A stretch of DNA of 64,000 nt from CAMCXT01 sp040403315 (GCA_040403315.1 JBBAKX010000008.1:1-64000), one strand, 5' to 3'. Positions 24,660-33,791 are shown, counted from the stretch's first letter. Numbers and translations: made by a program. The notes: generated by a model not told the origin, from the sequence alone.

Positions 24660-25190
24660 ATGTTAAAGAAAGAAATTGAAAAGGCGCTGAACGAACAGAT
24701 TGCCACTGAAGCCGCTGCATCATTCCTTTATCTTTCATTGGCTTCTTGGTGCGATACCAAAGGCTTTGAAGGATCGGCTGCATTTCTTTACCAGCAATCG
24801 GACGAAGAGAGAATGCACATGTTGAGGTTGTTCCACTATATCAACAATACTGGTGGATCGGCAATTGCCCCTGAAATTAAAAAACAGAATTACAAGATTT
24901 CTAACCTCGCCGATGCATACCGCATGGTATATAAAAGTGAAATCAAGGTTACAGAGTCTGTGAATGAACTTGTAGACCTCTGCACAAAACACAAGGATTA
25001 TTCTACGCTAAATTTCATTCAATGGTATGTTTCGGAGCAATATGAAGAAGAAGTGCTCATGAAATCTATCATCGACAAAATCGAACTTGTTGGCGACGAT
25101 GGAAAAGGACTTTTCATGATCGACCAATATATCAAAACGATTCGCAAAGAAAATGCTGCTGCAGAAGCAAAAGGAGATCAGAAAGCCTGA
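24660..25190 (+). CDS. ftnA: Ferritin (non-heme, FtnA type)
   Basis: 176 residues forming a ferritin four-helix bundle. The ferroxidase ligands are all present: Glu17, Glu50, His53, Glu94, Gln127 and Glu130. It stores iron as a mineral inside a 24-subunit shell. The motif for haem binding seen in bacterioferritin is absent. It follows the hemerythrin gene by 15 bases and probably shares its promoter. Its last 13 bases overlap the end of miaA on the opposite strand. Confidence 0.93.
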   Translation: MLKKEIEKALNEQIATEAAASFLYLSLASWCDTKGFEGSAAFLYQQSDEERMHMLRLFHYINNTGGSAIAPEIKKQNYKISNLADAYRMVYKSEIKVTESVNELVDLCTKHKDYSTLNFIQWYVSEQYEEEVLMKSIIDKIELVGDDGKGLFMIDQYIKTIRKENAAAEAKGDQKA

Positions 25191-26083
25191 TCTAACAATT
25201 TCTCAATAGCTTCCTGATTAATTTCTGGAGAAACTTCTAAGGCAGAGCTCTGGTGTTTAAACCAAGTGATCTGCCTTTTTGCATAACGGCGTGTATTTTG
25301 GCGAATAAGTGATAAGCAATCTTCAAGGTTGGTCTTCCCTTCTAAATGGTCGAATAATTCGGTGTAACCTACCGTTTGTAATGCCTTTATTTCTCTAAAT
25401 GAATGCAATGCTTCGGCTTCTTTTAACCAACCATTAGCAAGCATCTTGGGTGCTCTTTGATCGATTCTATCATAAAGTGCCTCCCTTTCAAGTGTAGTGG
25501 ATAAATACAACACTTTGTAAGGCAACTCCTTTTTGGTACCACTACGCATCGAACTGTAGGTTTTTCCAGTCGCTTCTATTAATTCCAATGCACGCATCAA
25601 ACGGGCCTTGTTCTGAATATCTACAGTCTGCGCAAAAAGAGGATCTTTTTCCTTCAACCAAGATTGTAATTTACCAAGCCCTTCTCGTTGATAAACATCC
25701 ATTACATAAGCTCTAATTTCATCTGAAACGCCTGGCAATTCATCCATTCCTTCAATCAAGGCTTTGATATACAAGCCACTGCCTCCACAAACAATTTGGA
25801 TTGAGTTTTTCTGGAAAAGATGTTTCAGTTTTTCCTCCGCAAGTGAAGCAAAAATCCCCGCATTGAAAGGCTCATGAATACTGTGAGAACCTACAAAATG
25901 ATGAGGGACCATTGCTAATTGATCCGCATCAGGGGCCGCACTTCCAATCGGAAGTTCTTTATAAACTTGGCGAGAGTCAGCAGAGATAATTTCTGCACCA
26001 AAATGCACTGCGAGTCGAATAGCCATGTCCGTTTTACCTGAACCGGTTGCACCTCCAACAATGATTAAAGTATTGCTTTTCAA
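25178..26083 (-). CDS. miaA: tRNA dimethylallyltransferase
   Basis: 301 residues. The P-loop GGATGSGKT is at residues 10-18, followed by SADSRQVYKELPIGSAAP, the catalytic Asp-Ser-Arg-Gln region. VCGGSGLYIKALIEG and the C-terminal QNTRRYAKRQITWFKH motif are present. It adds the isopentenyl group to A37 of tRNAs that read UNN codons. It is the last gene of a minus-strand unit with cca upstream, separated by a 271-residue acidic protein. Its 3' end overlaps ferritin by 13 bases. Confidence 0.95.
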   Translation of the reverse strand: MKSNTLIIVGGATGSGKTDMAIRLAVHFGAEIISADSRQVYKELPIGSAAPDADQLAMVPHHFVGSHSIHEPFNAGIFASLAEEKLKHLFQKNSIQIVCGGSGLYIKALIEGMDELPGVSDEIRAYVMDVYQREGLGKLQSWLKEKDPLFAQTVDIQNKARLMRALELIEATGKTYSSMRSGTKKELPYKVLYLSTTLEREALYDRIDQRAPKMLANGWLKEAEALHSFREIKALQTVGYTELFDHLEGKTNLEDCLSLIRQNTRRYAKRQITWFKHQSSALEVSPEINQEAIEKLLDQAF

Positions 26084-26086
26084 GGT

Positions 26087-26902
26087 TTACTCGTCGTAAT
26101 CGCTTCCTCCTCGACTATATCCTCCGCCGGAACCATACTCATCGTCTTCGCCGCTTCCACCGTTTTCGTCGTCTTCATCACCAAAACCACCGTAAGATTC
26201 GTCGTCATCGTCGCCACTATGGCTGCTGTTGTCAGTTTCGATCGTGTTGTTGAACTCTTCAGCTAACTTGGCGATCTCATTGTCGGTTTCCAATTCTAAG
26301 TCGGCAGGAAGTTCCAAGGCATCTGTTTCGGGTTCTTCCTCTTCCGAAATATCTGAAGCCGGACCATCTTCATCGCCTTCATCGTCCGACATTTGCGCAA
26401 GAAGCCTGCTCAGTTCATCCTCATCCTCTGTTTTAGCCACTTTAGGCTTCCTGCCTCGGCCATCTGGCTCTGTGCGCTCACGGTTTGGGATAACCAATAC
26501 TTCCTTGTATTGAACTGGAGGAATGCCTGTACTGTATGAAACTTTTGGATAGGTTACGCGGTATTCTGCATTTCCCATCACTCGAATCAATTCGATATTG
26601 AAGTTCCAACGTACTTCTTCGTCGTATGTGAAAAGAAACTTCTGGTGTGGATCGTCTATATGATCTACCAGTTCAGTTTTCTTCAGGGTAGATTCCCCTT
26701 CCCCTTGAATTTCTCCGATTTCTGAGCCCTTTCGCCAATTGTGATCGGCAAGCCAGAATTGGCCTTTGTGTTTATTGTCGAAGCCAACCGATTTTAATGT
26801 CTCATAAAATAGGTCGGCAAAGGTTTGGTCAGCCTTGAAATCGATATCTCGCTGGATATCATCGTAATCGTCGAATGTTATGCGAAAACGGAGTATGCTC
26901 AT
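26087..26902 (-). CDS. Plasmid pRiA4b ORF-3-like protein with acidic disordered tail
   Basis: 271 residues. Residues 1-135 form a pRiA4b ORF-3-like domain (IS1096 passenger TnpR-like family in some annotations), with FRITFDDYDDIQRDIDF and the conserved FLFTYDEEVRWNFNIELI. Residues 145-271 are very acidic and low in complexity (runs of Asp, Glu, Gly, Ser), surely disordered. The molecular function of the family is unknown; despite its names there is no recombinase motif and no sign of mobility here. The start overlaps the end of cca by 4 bases, and the stop is 3 bases from miaA. It is therefore tied to two tRNA maturation genes. Confidence 0.75.
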   Translation of the reverse strand: MSILRFRITFDDYDDIQRDIDFKADQTFADLFYETLKSVGFDNKHKGQFWLADHNWRKGSEIGEIQGEGESTLKKTELVDHIDDPHQKFLFTYDEEVRWNFNIELIRVMGNAEYRVTYPKVSYSTGIPPVQYKEVLVIPNRERTEPDGRGRKPKVAKTEDEDELSRLLAQMSDDEGDEDGPASDISEEEEPETDALELPADLELETDNEIAKLAEEFNNTIETDNSSHSGDDDDESYGGFGDEDDENGGSGEDDEYGSGGGYSRGGSDYDE

Positions 26903-28353
26903 ATGCTCGGTTCTTCTGAATCTGAAATGGAAGTGCTTAAACGTTTTATTGGAATTAGACCGATTTTCGACCCTTCAAGCAGCATGTATTCGTATGCTTC
27001 TTCAAAATGGTTCGGAATAATACCTTCAAGAATTGCCTCCCTAATGGCGCTTTTAATGATTCCAATCTCTTTGCCCGGGGTAATTCCAAATGTAATCATG
27101 ATATCCTTGCCGGAAACAGGTGGTTGCCAATTTCGCAACTGATCTTTTTCCTCGATTTCTTTGAGTTTGATTTTTACGATTTCAAAGTTAGCCAAATACC
27201 GTTTCACCTTTTCTTTGTTTTTTGAGGTGATGTCGGCTTGGCACAATGTCATTAAATCGTCAATATCGTCGCCTGCCTCAAAAAGCAGCCTTCTTACTGC
27301 AGAATCGCTCACTTCTTCTTTACTCAACACAATTGGCCGCAGATGAAGAAAAACAAGTTTCTGCACATACTTCATTTTGTCGTTGAGCGGAAGTTTCAGT
27401 TTCCTGAAAATATCAGGTACCATACGAGCGCCTCTGTCTTCATGTCCATGGAAGGTCCAGCCATGCCCAGGTTCGAAACGTTTGGTTGCCGGCTTTGCAA
27501 TATCATGCAAGATAGCAGACCAACGTAACCACAAATTGTTGGTGTAAGGGCAAATGTTATCAAGCACTTGTAATGTATGGTAAAAGTTGTCTTTGTGACT
27601 TTTGCCATTCACTGTTTCGATTCCATATAAATCGGCCATTTCTGGAAAAATGAGCTCAAGCAACCCTGTATTGAATAGGTGTTTAAAGCCCACTGATGGT
27701 ATATCCGATAGGATTATTTTATTCAGCTCATCTGATATCCTTTCTGCAGAAACAATGCGCATTCTCTCTTTGTTTCTGTTGATGGCTTCAAGTGACTCCA
27801 CTTCGATTTCGAAATTCAATTGCGACGAAAAGCGAATAGCGCGCATCATGCGCAACGGATCATCAGAATAGGTTTGGTCGGGTTCGAGCGGAGTGCGCAG
27901 GATTTTATTTTCCAAGTCGAATAAGCCTCCAAATGGATCGATAATCTCATCCGACAAAGGATTTAAGCCAACAGCCATCGCGTTGATCGTAAAATCACGC
28001 CGGGCTTGATCTTCCTCCAATGTGCCATTTTCAACAATAGGTTTGCGAGATTCGCTCCTGTAAGATTCTTTTCGTGCACCTACAAACTCAAGTTCAAGGT
28101 CGCCCAACTTGATCATAGCGGTTCCAAAACTCTTGAAATAAGAAACGTGCGCCGATTTACCCAATTGATGTGCAACAGCACGAGCAAAATCGATCCCACT
28201 ACCTTCTACTACAATGTCTATATCCTTACGGAAGTCTCTGCCCATCAAGCGATCACGAACATATCCGCCAATAACAAATGCGCGCACTTGTTGCTTTGCC
28301 GCAACTTCCGATAGCAATTCGAATACAGGTTCGGTGAGAGTTAAATGAGCCAA
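26899..28353 (-). CDS. cca: CCA tRNA nucleotidyltransferase / poly(A) polymerase family protein with HD domain
   Basis: 484 residues. The class II nucleotidyltransferase head has FVIGGYVRDRLMG (27-38) and the metal pair Asp44-x-Asp46 in RKDIDIV. RRDFTINAMA and DPLRMMRAIRF follow. The C-terminal half holds an HD domain (HTLQVLD, ILHDIAKP, HGHEDRGA). The family adds or repairs the CCA end of tRNAs; close relatives polyadenylate RNA, and the two are hard to separate by eye. The tRNA role is favoured by operon partners pRiA4b-like protein and miaA. It begins 22 bases after the heptosyltransferase gene. Confidence 0.88.
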   Translation of the reverse strand: MAHLTLTEPVFELLSEVAAKQQVRAFVIGGYVRDRLMGRDFRKDIDIVVEGSGIDFARAVAHQLGKSAHVSYFKSFGTAMIKLGDLELEFVGARKESYRSESRKPIVENGTLEEDQARRDFTINAMAVGLNPLSDEIIDPFGGLFDLENKILRTPLEPDQTYSDDPLRMMRAIRFSSQLNFEIEVESLEAINRNKERMRIVSAERISDELNKIILSDIPSVGFKHLFNTGLLELIFPEMADLYGIETVNGKSHKDNFYHTLQVLDNICPYTNNLWLRWSAILHDIAKPATKRFEPGHGWTFHGHEDRGARMVPDIFRKLKLPLNDKMKYVQKLVFLHLRPIVLSKEEVSDSAVRRLLFEAGDDIDDLMTLCQADITSKNKEKVKRYLANFEIVKIKLKEIEEKDQLRNWQPPVSGKDIMITFGITPGKEIGIIKSAIREAILEGIIPNHFEEAYEYMLLEGSKIGLIPIKRLSTSISDSEEPSI

Positions 28354-28375
28354 AACGGCTGCAAAAATAGCCTTT

Positions 28376-29365
28376 TTACGAAGCGTTTGGTATCAAACTC
28401 AACAGCCTTTGAACATCGATTGTTAATCCACAACGAAAATGGCCTTCAGGACAGGCTTTTTTGCCATGCAAACCGCAAGGTCGGCAAGTCATTTTTTCTT
28501 CCGTTTCGATGATTTCCGATCGATCAGAAAGTGGTCCAAATCCAAATGCAGGCACTGTACTGCAATAGATGGCCGCAACAGGAGCGTTCACTGCCGATGC
28601 CAAATGCATAGGAGCTGAATCATTCACATAATTCATTTCTGCATCTTTAATCAAGGATGCAGATTCGAGCAATGTAATTTTCCCACACAAGTTTTCTGCT
28701 TTCTCGTTTCCACTTTGTTGGATGATTTCGTCGCAAAGACTTTTGTCGGAAGGGCCACCCAAAAAATAAATAGAATAAATCTTGGGGATTCTTTGGATCA
28801 ATTCAATCCATTTTTCTTTGGGCCATTGTTTGGTAAACCACACCGAAGCTGGAGAAAGTGTAACATACGGTCGCGTTGGATTTACAGAATTGCCATTTGG
28901 ATAAAGTACAGGTCGGATTTTGCCCGAAATGTTCAGTGGTTTTAGCAAGGATAAATTCCGCTCACATTCGTGCATCCCTGCTCCAATATCATGTTTGATC
29001 TTGTGATGAAAGAAAATAGAAAAAGGATTTTTATCGAATCCAATTGTCTTTTTTGCACCCGAGAAAATGGTAAGTAATCCTGAAGCAGCAAAGCGCTGAC
29101 AATTAACCAAAACCGAATAATGGTTTCGCCTGATTTGCATCAGAATCGAGAATAAATTCTTGTATTTATTTTTCGATTTATCCCAAACAAAAACATTTTT
29201 AACGAAAGGATGATTTTTAAAAAGTCCTTCGTTCCCTTTTCTGACCAAATAATCAATTTCGATTGAGGGGTCGAAATGGTGAATCGCTTCAGCAATGGGA
29301 GTCGATAAAATCACATCCCCAGTAAAAGCTGTCTGCAGAATTAAAATCCGCTTCTTTGTTGGCAT
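28376..29365 (-). CDS. Glycosyltransferase family 9 (ADP-heptose:LPS heptosyltransferase-like)
   Basis: 329 residues of GT-B fold. The N-terminus KRILILQTAFTGDVILSTP is typical of GT9, as are DYLVRKGNE, LSPASVWFTKQWPKEKW and the C-terminal YVNDSAPMHLASAVNAPVAAIYCST nucleotide-sugar site. A cluster of cysteines (CRPCGLHGKKACPEGHFRC) near the C-terminus is common in the Bacteroidota members. It probably adds a heptose to the LPS inner core. The heptose kinase at 51497 supports presence of that sugar route. The gene lies between a SIMPL protein and cca on one transcript. Confidence 0.85.
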   Translation of the reverse strand: MPTKKRILILQTAFTGDVILSTPIAEAIHHFDPSIEIDYLVRKGNEGLFKNHPFVKNVFVWDKSKNKYKNLFSILMQIRRNHYSVLVNCQRFAASGLLTIFSGAKKTIGFDKNPFSIFFHHKIKHDIGAGMHECERNLSLLKPLNISGKIRPVLYPNGNSVNPTRPYVTLSPASVWFTKQWPKEKWIELIQRIPKIYSIYFLGGPSDKSLCDEIIQQSGNEKAENLCGKITLLESASLIKDAEMNYVNDSAPMHLASAVNAPVAAIYCSTVPAFGFGPLSDRSEIIETEEKMTCRPCGLHGKKACPEGHFRCGLTIDVQRLLSLIPNAS

Positions 29366-29371
29366 TTCAAA

Positions 29372-30103
29372 TTAATCGAGTGCAAAATTAACGCGCACTG
29401 TAATCGATGCAGTTTTATTTCTTGAAGCTGTATTGAAGGTTCCACCCCAAGAATAATCTTCATTGCTATTCTGACCAGTAATTTGAAATATACCCATTTC
29501 ACCAGTTTCCATATTTTCCAATGAAGCGCCTGCATTTTCTGCAATTTTTTCAGCACGAATTCTTGCGTCTTTGGCTGCAGCAGCAAGCAAATCGATTTTT
29601 AAATCTGCAAGTTTGGTGTAATAATAACGTGGTGCATCAGAATACAATTCGATTCCTTCATTGATTAATTCAGTCACTTCACGTGAAACCAATTCAACTT
29701 GATCCACTTTTTCAGATTCGATATTCACCTTCTGGGTTAATCGATATCCTCCAAACGAGGAAGTCTCAGACCCATCTGGATATCTTTTGGTTTCAAATTC
29801 TTTCCCAATATCAACTGCCGAAAAAACGATTTCATTGGCATTGATGCCTTTGCCTGTTAGGTAAGATTTAACACGAGCTTGATCTGCTTTTAATGCGTTA
29901 AATGCTTCCTGCAAATCAAAAGCACGTCTCGAAAAACCAGCCGACCAAACGATCATGTCGGAGCCAAAATCTCTACTCGCCAACCCTGTTACTGCAATTT
30001 TGCTAGGTTCACGTTTCGATTGTAAATAAGAATTCCCAAGAATATAACATCCCAGAATTACCGCAAGTGAAATGGCGATGGTTGAAATTTGATTTTTCAT
30101 CAT
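29372..30103 (-). CDS. SIMPL-domain (DUF541) protein, membrane anchored or periplasmic
   Basis: 243 residues. A hydrophobic segment at 8-24 (IAISLAVILGCYILGNSYL) is probably an uncleaved anchor. The rest is a SIMPL domain, with VTGLASRDFGSDMIVWSAGF at the start and a C-terminal ASITVRVNFALD strand. The family forms oligomeric rings and is periplasmic in known cases; its biochemical role is poorly defined. It starts directly after the dapD stop and precedes the heptosyltransferase by 6 bases. Confidence 0.82.
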   Translation of the reverse strand: MMKNQISTIAISLAVILGCYILGNSYLQSKREPSKIAVTGLASRDFGSDMIVWSAGFSRRAFDLQEAFNALKADQARVKSYLTGKGINANEIVFSAVDIGKEFETKRYPDGSETSSFGGYRLTQKVNIESEKVDQVELVSREVTELINEGIELYSDAPRYYYTKLADLKIDLLAAAAKDARIRAEKIAENAGASLENMETGEMGIFQITGQNSNEDYSWGGTFNTASRNKTASITVRVNFALD

Positions 30104-30910
30104 TTAAACTGCTACATTATATTCTCTCAATGCCTCATTTAATGAGGTTTTTAGATCTGTACTTTGGGTTCTTTTTCCAATAATTAATGCACAAGGAACT
30201 TGATAGGTCCCAGCCGCAAATGTTTTAGGAATACTGCCTGGAATTACCACCGATCTTGATGGAACAATCCCTTTGTATTCAACAGGTTCAGTTCCACTTA
30301 CATCGATGATTTTAGTGCTAGCTGTTAAAACCACATTCGCTCCTAAAACGGCTTCTCTTTCAACACGAACGCCTTCTACCACGATGCAACGCGATCCAAT
30401 AAAACAATCGTCTTCAATCACCACAGGAGCAGCTTGCACAGGTTCCAAAACACCACCAATTCCTACACCTCCGCTGAGGTGAACATTTTTCCCGATTTGC
30501 GCGCAACTGCCTACTGTCGCCCAAGTATCGATCATTGTTCCTGAATCAACATACGCACCGATATTCACATACGAAGGCATCATTATTACTCCCGGAGCCA
30601 AAAAGCTTCCATATCTCGCAATTGCATGTGGCACAACCCGTACACCAAGTTCTGCATACCCTTTTTTTAACTCCATTTTATCGTGAAATTCAAAAGGCCC
30701 AACTTCAATGGTTTGCATTTTTTGAATTGGAAAATACATAATCACAGCTTTTTTTACCCAATCATTCACCATCCAACCATTAGCAGTTGGTTCGGCAACA
30801 CGAATATTACCTTTGTCCAAAGCTTCAATTACCTGTCTGATATTCTCCTGAACAGCCGAATCCTGAAGCATTTCGCGGTTCTCCCAAACTTTTTCAATCA
30901 ATTCTTTCAT
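30104..30910 (-). CDS. dapD: 2,3,4,5-tetrahydropyridine-2,6-dicarboxylate N-succinyltransferase
   Basis: 268 residues. An N-terminal helical part is followed by left-handed beta-helix hexapeptides from about residue 110 (for example VNIGAYVDSGTMIDTWATVGSCAQIG and GGVGIGGVLEPVQAAPVVIEDDCFIGSRC). The VDSGTMIDTWATVGSCAQIG segment is a DapD hallmark. It succinylates tetrahydrodipicolinate in the lysine/meso-diaminopimelate pathway. The later step, DapF, is encoded at 45713. It is the first gene of the long minus-strand unit that ends with miaA. Confidence 0.95.
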   Translation of the reverse strand: MKELIEKVWENREMLQDSAVQENIRQVIEALDKGNIRVAEPTANGWMVNDWVKKAVIMYFPIQKMQTIEVGPFEFHDKMELKKGYAELGVRVVPHAIARYGSFLAPGVIMMPSYVNIGAYVDSGTMIDTWATVGSCAQIGKNVHLSGGVGIGGVLEPVQAAPVVIEDDCFIGSRCIVVEGVRVEREAVLGANVVLTASTKIIDVSGTEPVEYKGIVPSRSVVIPGSIPKTFAAGTYQVPCALIIGKRTQSTDLKTSLNEALREYNVAV

Positions 30911-31050
30911 AAAACTTAGCGCACAATTTTAAGGATCGAAAGGTAAGATTAATTCCAAATTATGTGGTCCATCAACCAAATGCTTTCCATGAATTTCAGC
31001 TTAGTTCAAGGCTAGTTTCGACGTTCTAGGTGTTTTACAAAGAGTTGATT

Positions 31051-31201
31051 TTTTTGCCGGCTCCCTGCCTCCATCATTTAAGATTTACGTGAACATTTTC
31101 TAAGGCAGGGTCGTGTTTTCGCCTCTTATCTGCCCACCCTTCGGGATGTGCAGGATATCCGGCTCAACCACTGCCGGAACTCAGTGTTTCAGTTTTTATT
31201 C
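31051..31201 (+). ncRNA. Candidate structured RNA in the 359-base gap 30911-31269
   Basis: No open frame of note fills this gap. From 31056 to 31186 several stems can form on the plus strand. CCCTGCCT (31063-31070) pairs with AGGCAGGG (31103-31110). CTGCCCACCC (31130-31139) pairs with GGATGTGCAG (31144-31153) around a TTCG loop closed by C-G. An outer stem CCGGC (31057-31061) pairs with GCCGG (31173-31177). CCGGC at 31159-31163 competes for either GCCGG copy. CACTG/CAGTG (31169-31173, 31182-31186) is followed by a T-rich stretch, a weak terminator. 30911-31050 and 31202-31257 show nothing else. I could not match it to 6S, SRP, RNase P or a known riboswitch. Confidence 0.4.
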
Positions 31202-31257
31202 ACTGCATTTGTGAGGAATTTCGATGCTTATCAAAATTTTCATTTGCTTTTCTAATC

Positions 31258-31265
31258 TAACTTCG
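31258..31265 (+). promoter_or_regulatory. Probable -7 box of the M16 peptidase operon
   Basis: TAACTTCG, the TTCG variant of TAnnTTTG, ends 4 bases before the ATG at 31270. If used, the mRNA is nearly leaderless and the structured RNA upstream would be a separate transcript. Confidence 0.4.
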
Positions 31266-31269
31266 CCGC

Positions 31270-32508
31270 ATGATTTCATTCGAAAGATTTACACTCAGCA
31301 ACGGACTCAAAGTCATTGTTCATGAAGATGCTTCCACACCTTTGGCCTGCATCAATATTTTGTACGATGTAGGAGCCCGCGACGAACATCCCAATCAAAC
31401 CGGATTTGCACATTTATTTGAACATCTCATGTTTGGCGGTTCTGTCAATATCCCAAATTACGATACACCGCTCCAGGAAGTAGGTGGTGAAAATAATGCA
31501 TTCACAAACAACGACATTACCAATTATTACCTCACATTGCCGGCCGAAAATCTTGAAACAGGCTTTTGGCTAGAATCAGACCGAATGCTTAGTCTCGCAT
31601 TTTCAGATAAAAGCTTAGAAGTTCAACGCAATGTGGTAATCGAAGAATTTAAACAACGCTATTTGAATCAGCCTTATGGCGACGAATGGTTGTTGCTTCG
31701 TCCGCTAGCGTATCAAGTTCATCCATACCAATGGGCCACAATCGGTAAAAAAATTAGCCATATTTCTGATGCAAAAATGGAAGATGTGCGTTCATTCTTC
31801 AGTCGTTTTTACAATCCGTCGAATGCCATTCTAGTCGTTGCTGGAAACATCAAAACCGAACAGGTGAAGCAACTTGCCGAAAAATGGTTCGCTCCAATTC
31901 CTTCAGGAACAAAACAACCACGCGTTTTACCAGTTGAGCCTCCTCAATTAGCACCTAGGCATCTAAGTGTAGAACGCGACGTACCTTCCGACGCTATTCA
32001 CAAGGTTTATCACATGGTGGATAGGAACCACGACGATTACTACAGCCAAGATTTATTGTCGGATATACTCGGACGCGGAACTTCTTCTCGACTGTATCAA
32101 TCATTGGTAAAAGGTTCGGAAATGTTTAGTGAAATCAATGCTTTCGTAACAGGCAATTACGATCCAGGTTTGTTTGTAGTTTCTGGTAGAGTAAAAGAAG
32201 GCTACACTTGCGAACAGGCCGATGAAGCCATTCAGCAAGAAGTTTCAAAGATCATCGAACAAGGCATTCCCGAATCCGAACTTTCGAAAGTAAAAAACAA
32301 GTCAGAGTCGTCGCATGTTTTCGGAGAAATGGGCGTGCTCAACAAAGCCATGAATCTAGCATTTGCAGAACTCATGGGAGATGCGGCATTGGTAAACTCT
32401 GAAATTGATAAAATTCTGGCCGTTACTTCTGAGTCTATCCATCTAGCAGCCAAAACCATCTTGCGCCAAGAGAATTGTTCAACACTTTATTACAAAAAGA
32501 AACCATGA
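31270..32508 (+). CDS. M16 family zinc metallopeptidase, catalytic subunit
   Basis: 412 residues. The inverted zinc motif HLFEH (His48, Glu51, His52) lies in GFAHLFEHLMFGG, and a distal acid is in NVVIEEFKQR. The second half forms the inactive M16_C domain (HKVYHMV...GRGTSSRLYQSLV). The family comprises clamshell proteases of the insulinase/mitochondrial processing peptidase type. It has no obvious signal peptide. The next gene is a second M16 protein overlapping by 4 bases that lacks the zinc motif, so the two probably form a heterodimer, like the mitochondrial alpha/beta pair. Confidence 0.9.
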   Translation: MISFERFTLSNGLKVIVHEDASTPLACINILYDVGARDEHPNQTGFAHLFEHLMFGGSVNIPNYDTPLQEVGGENNAFTNNDITNYYLTLPAENLETGFWLESDRMLSLAFSDKSLEVQRNVVIEEFKQRYLNQPYGDEWLLLRPLAYQVHPYQWATIGKKISHISDAKMEDVRSFFSRFYNPSNAILVVAGNIKTEQVKQLAEKWFAPIPSGTKQPRVLPVEPPQLAPRHLSVERDVPSDAIHKVYHMVDRNHDDYYSQDLLSDILGRGTSSRLYQSLVKGSEMFSEINAFVTGNYDPGLFVVSGRVKEGYTCEQADEAIQQEVSKIIEQGIPESELSKVKNKSESSHVFGEMGVLNKAMNLAFAELMGDAALVNSEIDKILAVTSESIHLAAKTILRQENCSTLYYKKKP

Positions 32509-33791
32509 TGCAGCCCGATAGAACAATGGCTCCGATAGCTGTAGCTATTGAAGGAGTGCAATATTCAGCACCAGAGAAAGTCATACTTTCGAATGGTTTG
32601 CCAATGTGGGTGCTCAACATGGGCTCGCAAGAAGTGATCAAAGCAGAGTTTGTTTTTTATGCAGGCTCAGCGCAACACGGCAATCCGCTTGTTCCGTCGT
32701 TTACTTCCGCAATGATGCAAGAAGGTACTTCACGCCATTCGGCAGCAGAAATTGCAGATGCTATCGACAATTACGGAGCATTTCTGGAACTTGATCATGA
32801 CAAAGATTTTGCTTCCATCACCTTGTATTCGTTGAAGCGCTACTTCGCTGAAACACTTCCAGTAATTATCGAAATAATTCAAGAGGCAAACCTTCCAGAA
32901 AACGAATGGAGGATCATGCTCTCTAACAGAATTCAAAAATACCGTATCAATCTGGTCAAGGTTTCTTTTGTTGCGGGGAAAGCTTTTCAAGAACTCGTTT
33001 TCAAAGGTTCCCCATACGGTGCTTCATTCGATGAACAAACCTATCAGAATGTTCAACTCGACGAATTGGTCGCCTTCCGCGGAGCGCATTACCAGCTCAA
33101 CAAATCGTTCATCATGTTAAGCGGTTTTGTAGATCACGATGTACTTCAATCTGCAGAAAATATTCTTGGAAGCACGCCACTTCCCGAAGCCGATTTTTTT
33201 AGTCCAGTCGCCGATTTAGCACCCATAGCAAATCAAGAAAGAGTTCATTTCATTGAAAAGGATGATGCTATTCAATCGGCAATTCGTATCGGTCGCAGAA
33301 TGTTTGACCGCCGTCACCCAGATTATTTTGGGATGAAAATTCTCACCACCATTTTGGGTGGGTATTTTGGATCACGTTTAATGAGCAACATCCGCGAAGA
33401 CAAAGGCTATACCTATGGAATTGGTGCTGGAGTTGTAGCCTACGAAAACGATGGTTGGTTTTATATTTCAACCGAAGTTGGCGCTGATGTTACGACAGAT
33501 GCTTTGAAAGAAATTTACTACGAATTAGGAATCCTCCGCAACGAATTGATCCCTGAAGACGAGTTAGCGTTGGTGAAAAATTACTTACTAGGTACTTTGC
33601 TGAAGAGTTTTGATGGTCCATTCGAACGCATCGAACGCTTCAAAGCCTTGTATTTGTATCATCTCGACGACAACTATTACGACCGTTACACAGAGGCAAT
33701 TCGCTCTGCATCTGCTGCCGATCTTCGAGAACTTGCGCAAAAATGGCTCATGGAAGAAGACTTGATCGAGCTCGTGGTAGGAAAAAAATAG
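32505..33791 (+). CDS. M16 family protein, non-catalytic partner
   Basis: About 428 residues from the ATG at 32505, which overlaps the TGA of the previous gene; an in-frame start at 32475 would overlap more deeply and is less likely. The fold is M16 throughout, but the position of HxxEH reads FTSAMMQEGTSRHS, so the zinc site is lost. The C-terminal half keeps the glycine-rich LGGYFGSRLMSNIREDKGYTYG segment, used for substrate binding in non-catalytic subunits. The pair resembles the two-gene arrangement seen in many bacteria. Confidence 0.88.
   Translation: MMQPDRTMAPIAVAIEGVQYSAPEKVILSNGLPMWVLNMGSQEVIKAEFVFYAGSAQHGNPLVPSFTSAMMQEGTSRHSAAEIADAIDNYGAFLELDHDKDFASITLYSLKRYFAETLPVIIEIIQEANLPENEWRIMLSNRIQKYRINLVKVSFVAGKAFQELVFKGSPYGASFDEQTYQNVQLDELVAFRGAHYQLNKSFIMLSGFVDHDVLQSAENILGSTPLPEADFFSPVADLAPIANQERVHFIEKDDAIQSAIRIGRRMFDRRHPDYFGMKILTTILGGYFGSRLMSNIREDKGYTYGIGAGVVAYENDGWFYISTEVGADVTTDALKEIYYELGILRNELIPEDELALVKNYLLGTLLKSFDGPFERIERFKALYLYHLDDNYYDRYTEAIRSASAADLRELAQKWLMEEDLIELVVGKK

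Noticed and set aside
26087..26902. Mobile-element origin of the pRiA4b ORF-3-like gene
   Set aside because: Family names mention IS1096 and a plasmid, but there are no terminal repeats, no transposase and no base-composition shift, and the gene is locked into a tRNA-gene operon.
31051..31201. Known RNA classes (SRP RNA, RNase P RNA, tmRNA, cobalamin riboswitch) for the intergenic structure
   Set aside because: The conserved cores of these RNAs (for example GGAAGGAAGCAGC of SRP RNA or the GAGGAAAGTCC start of RNase P RNA) are absent on both strands. 6S RNA could not be confirmed or excluded by eye.
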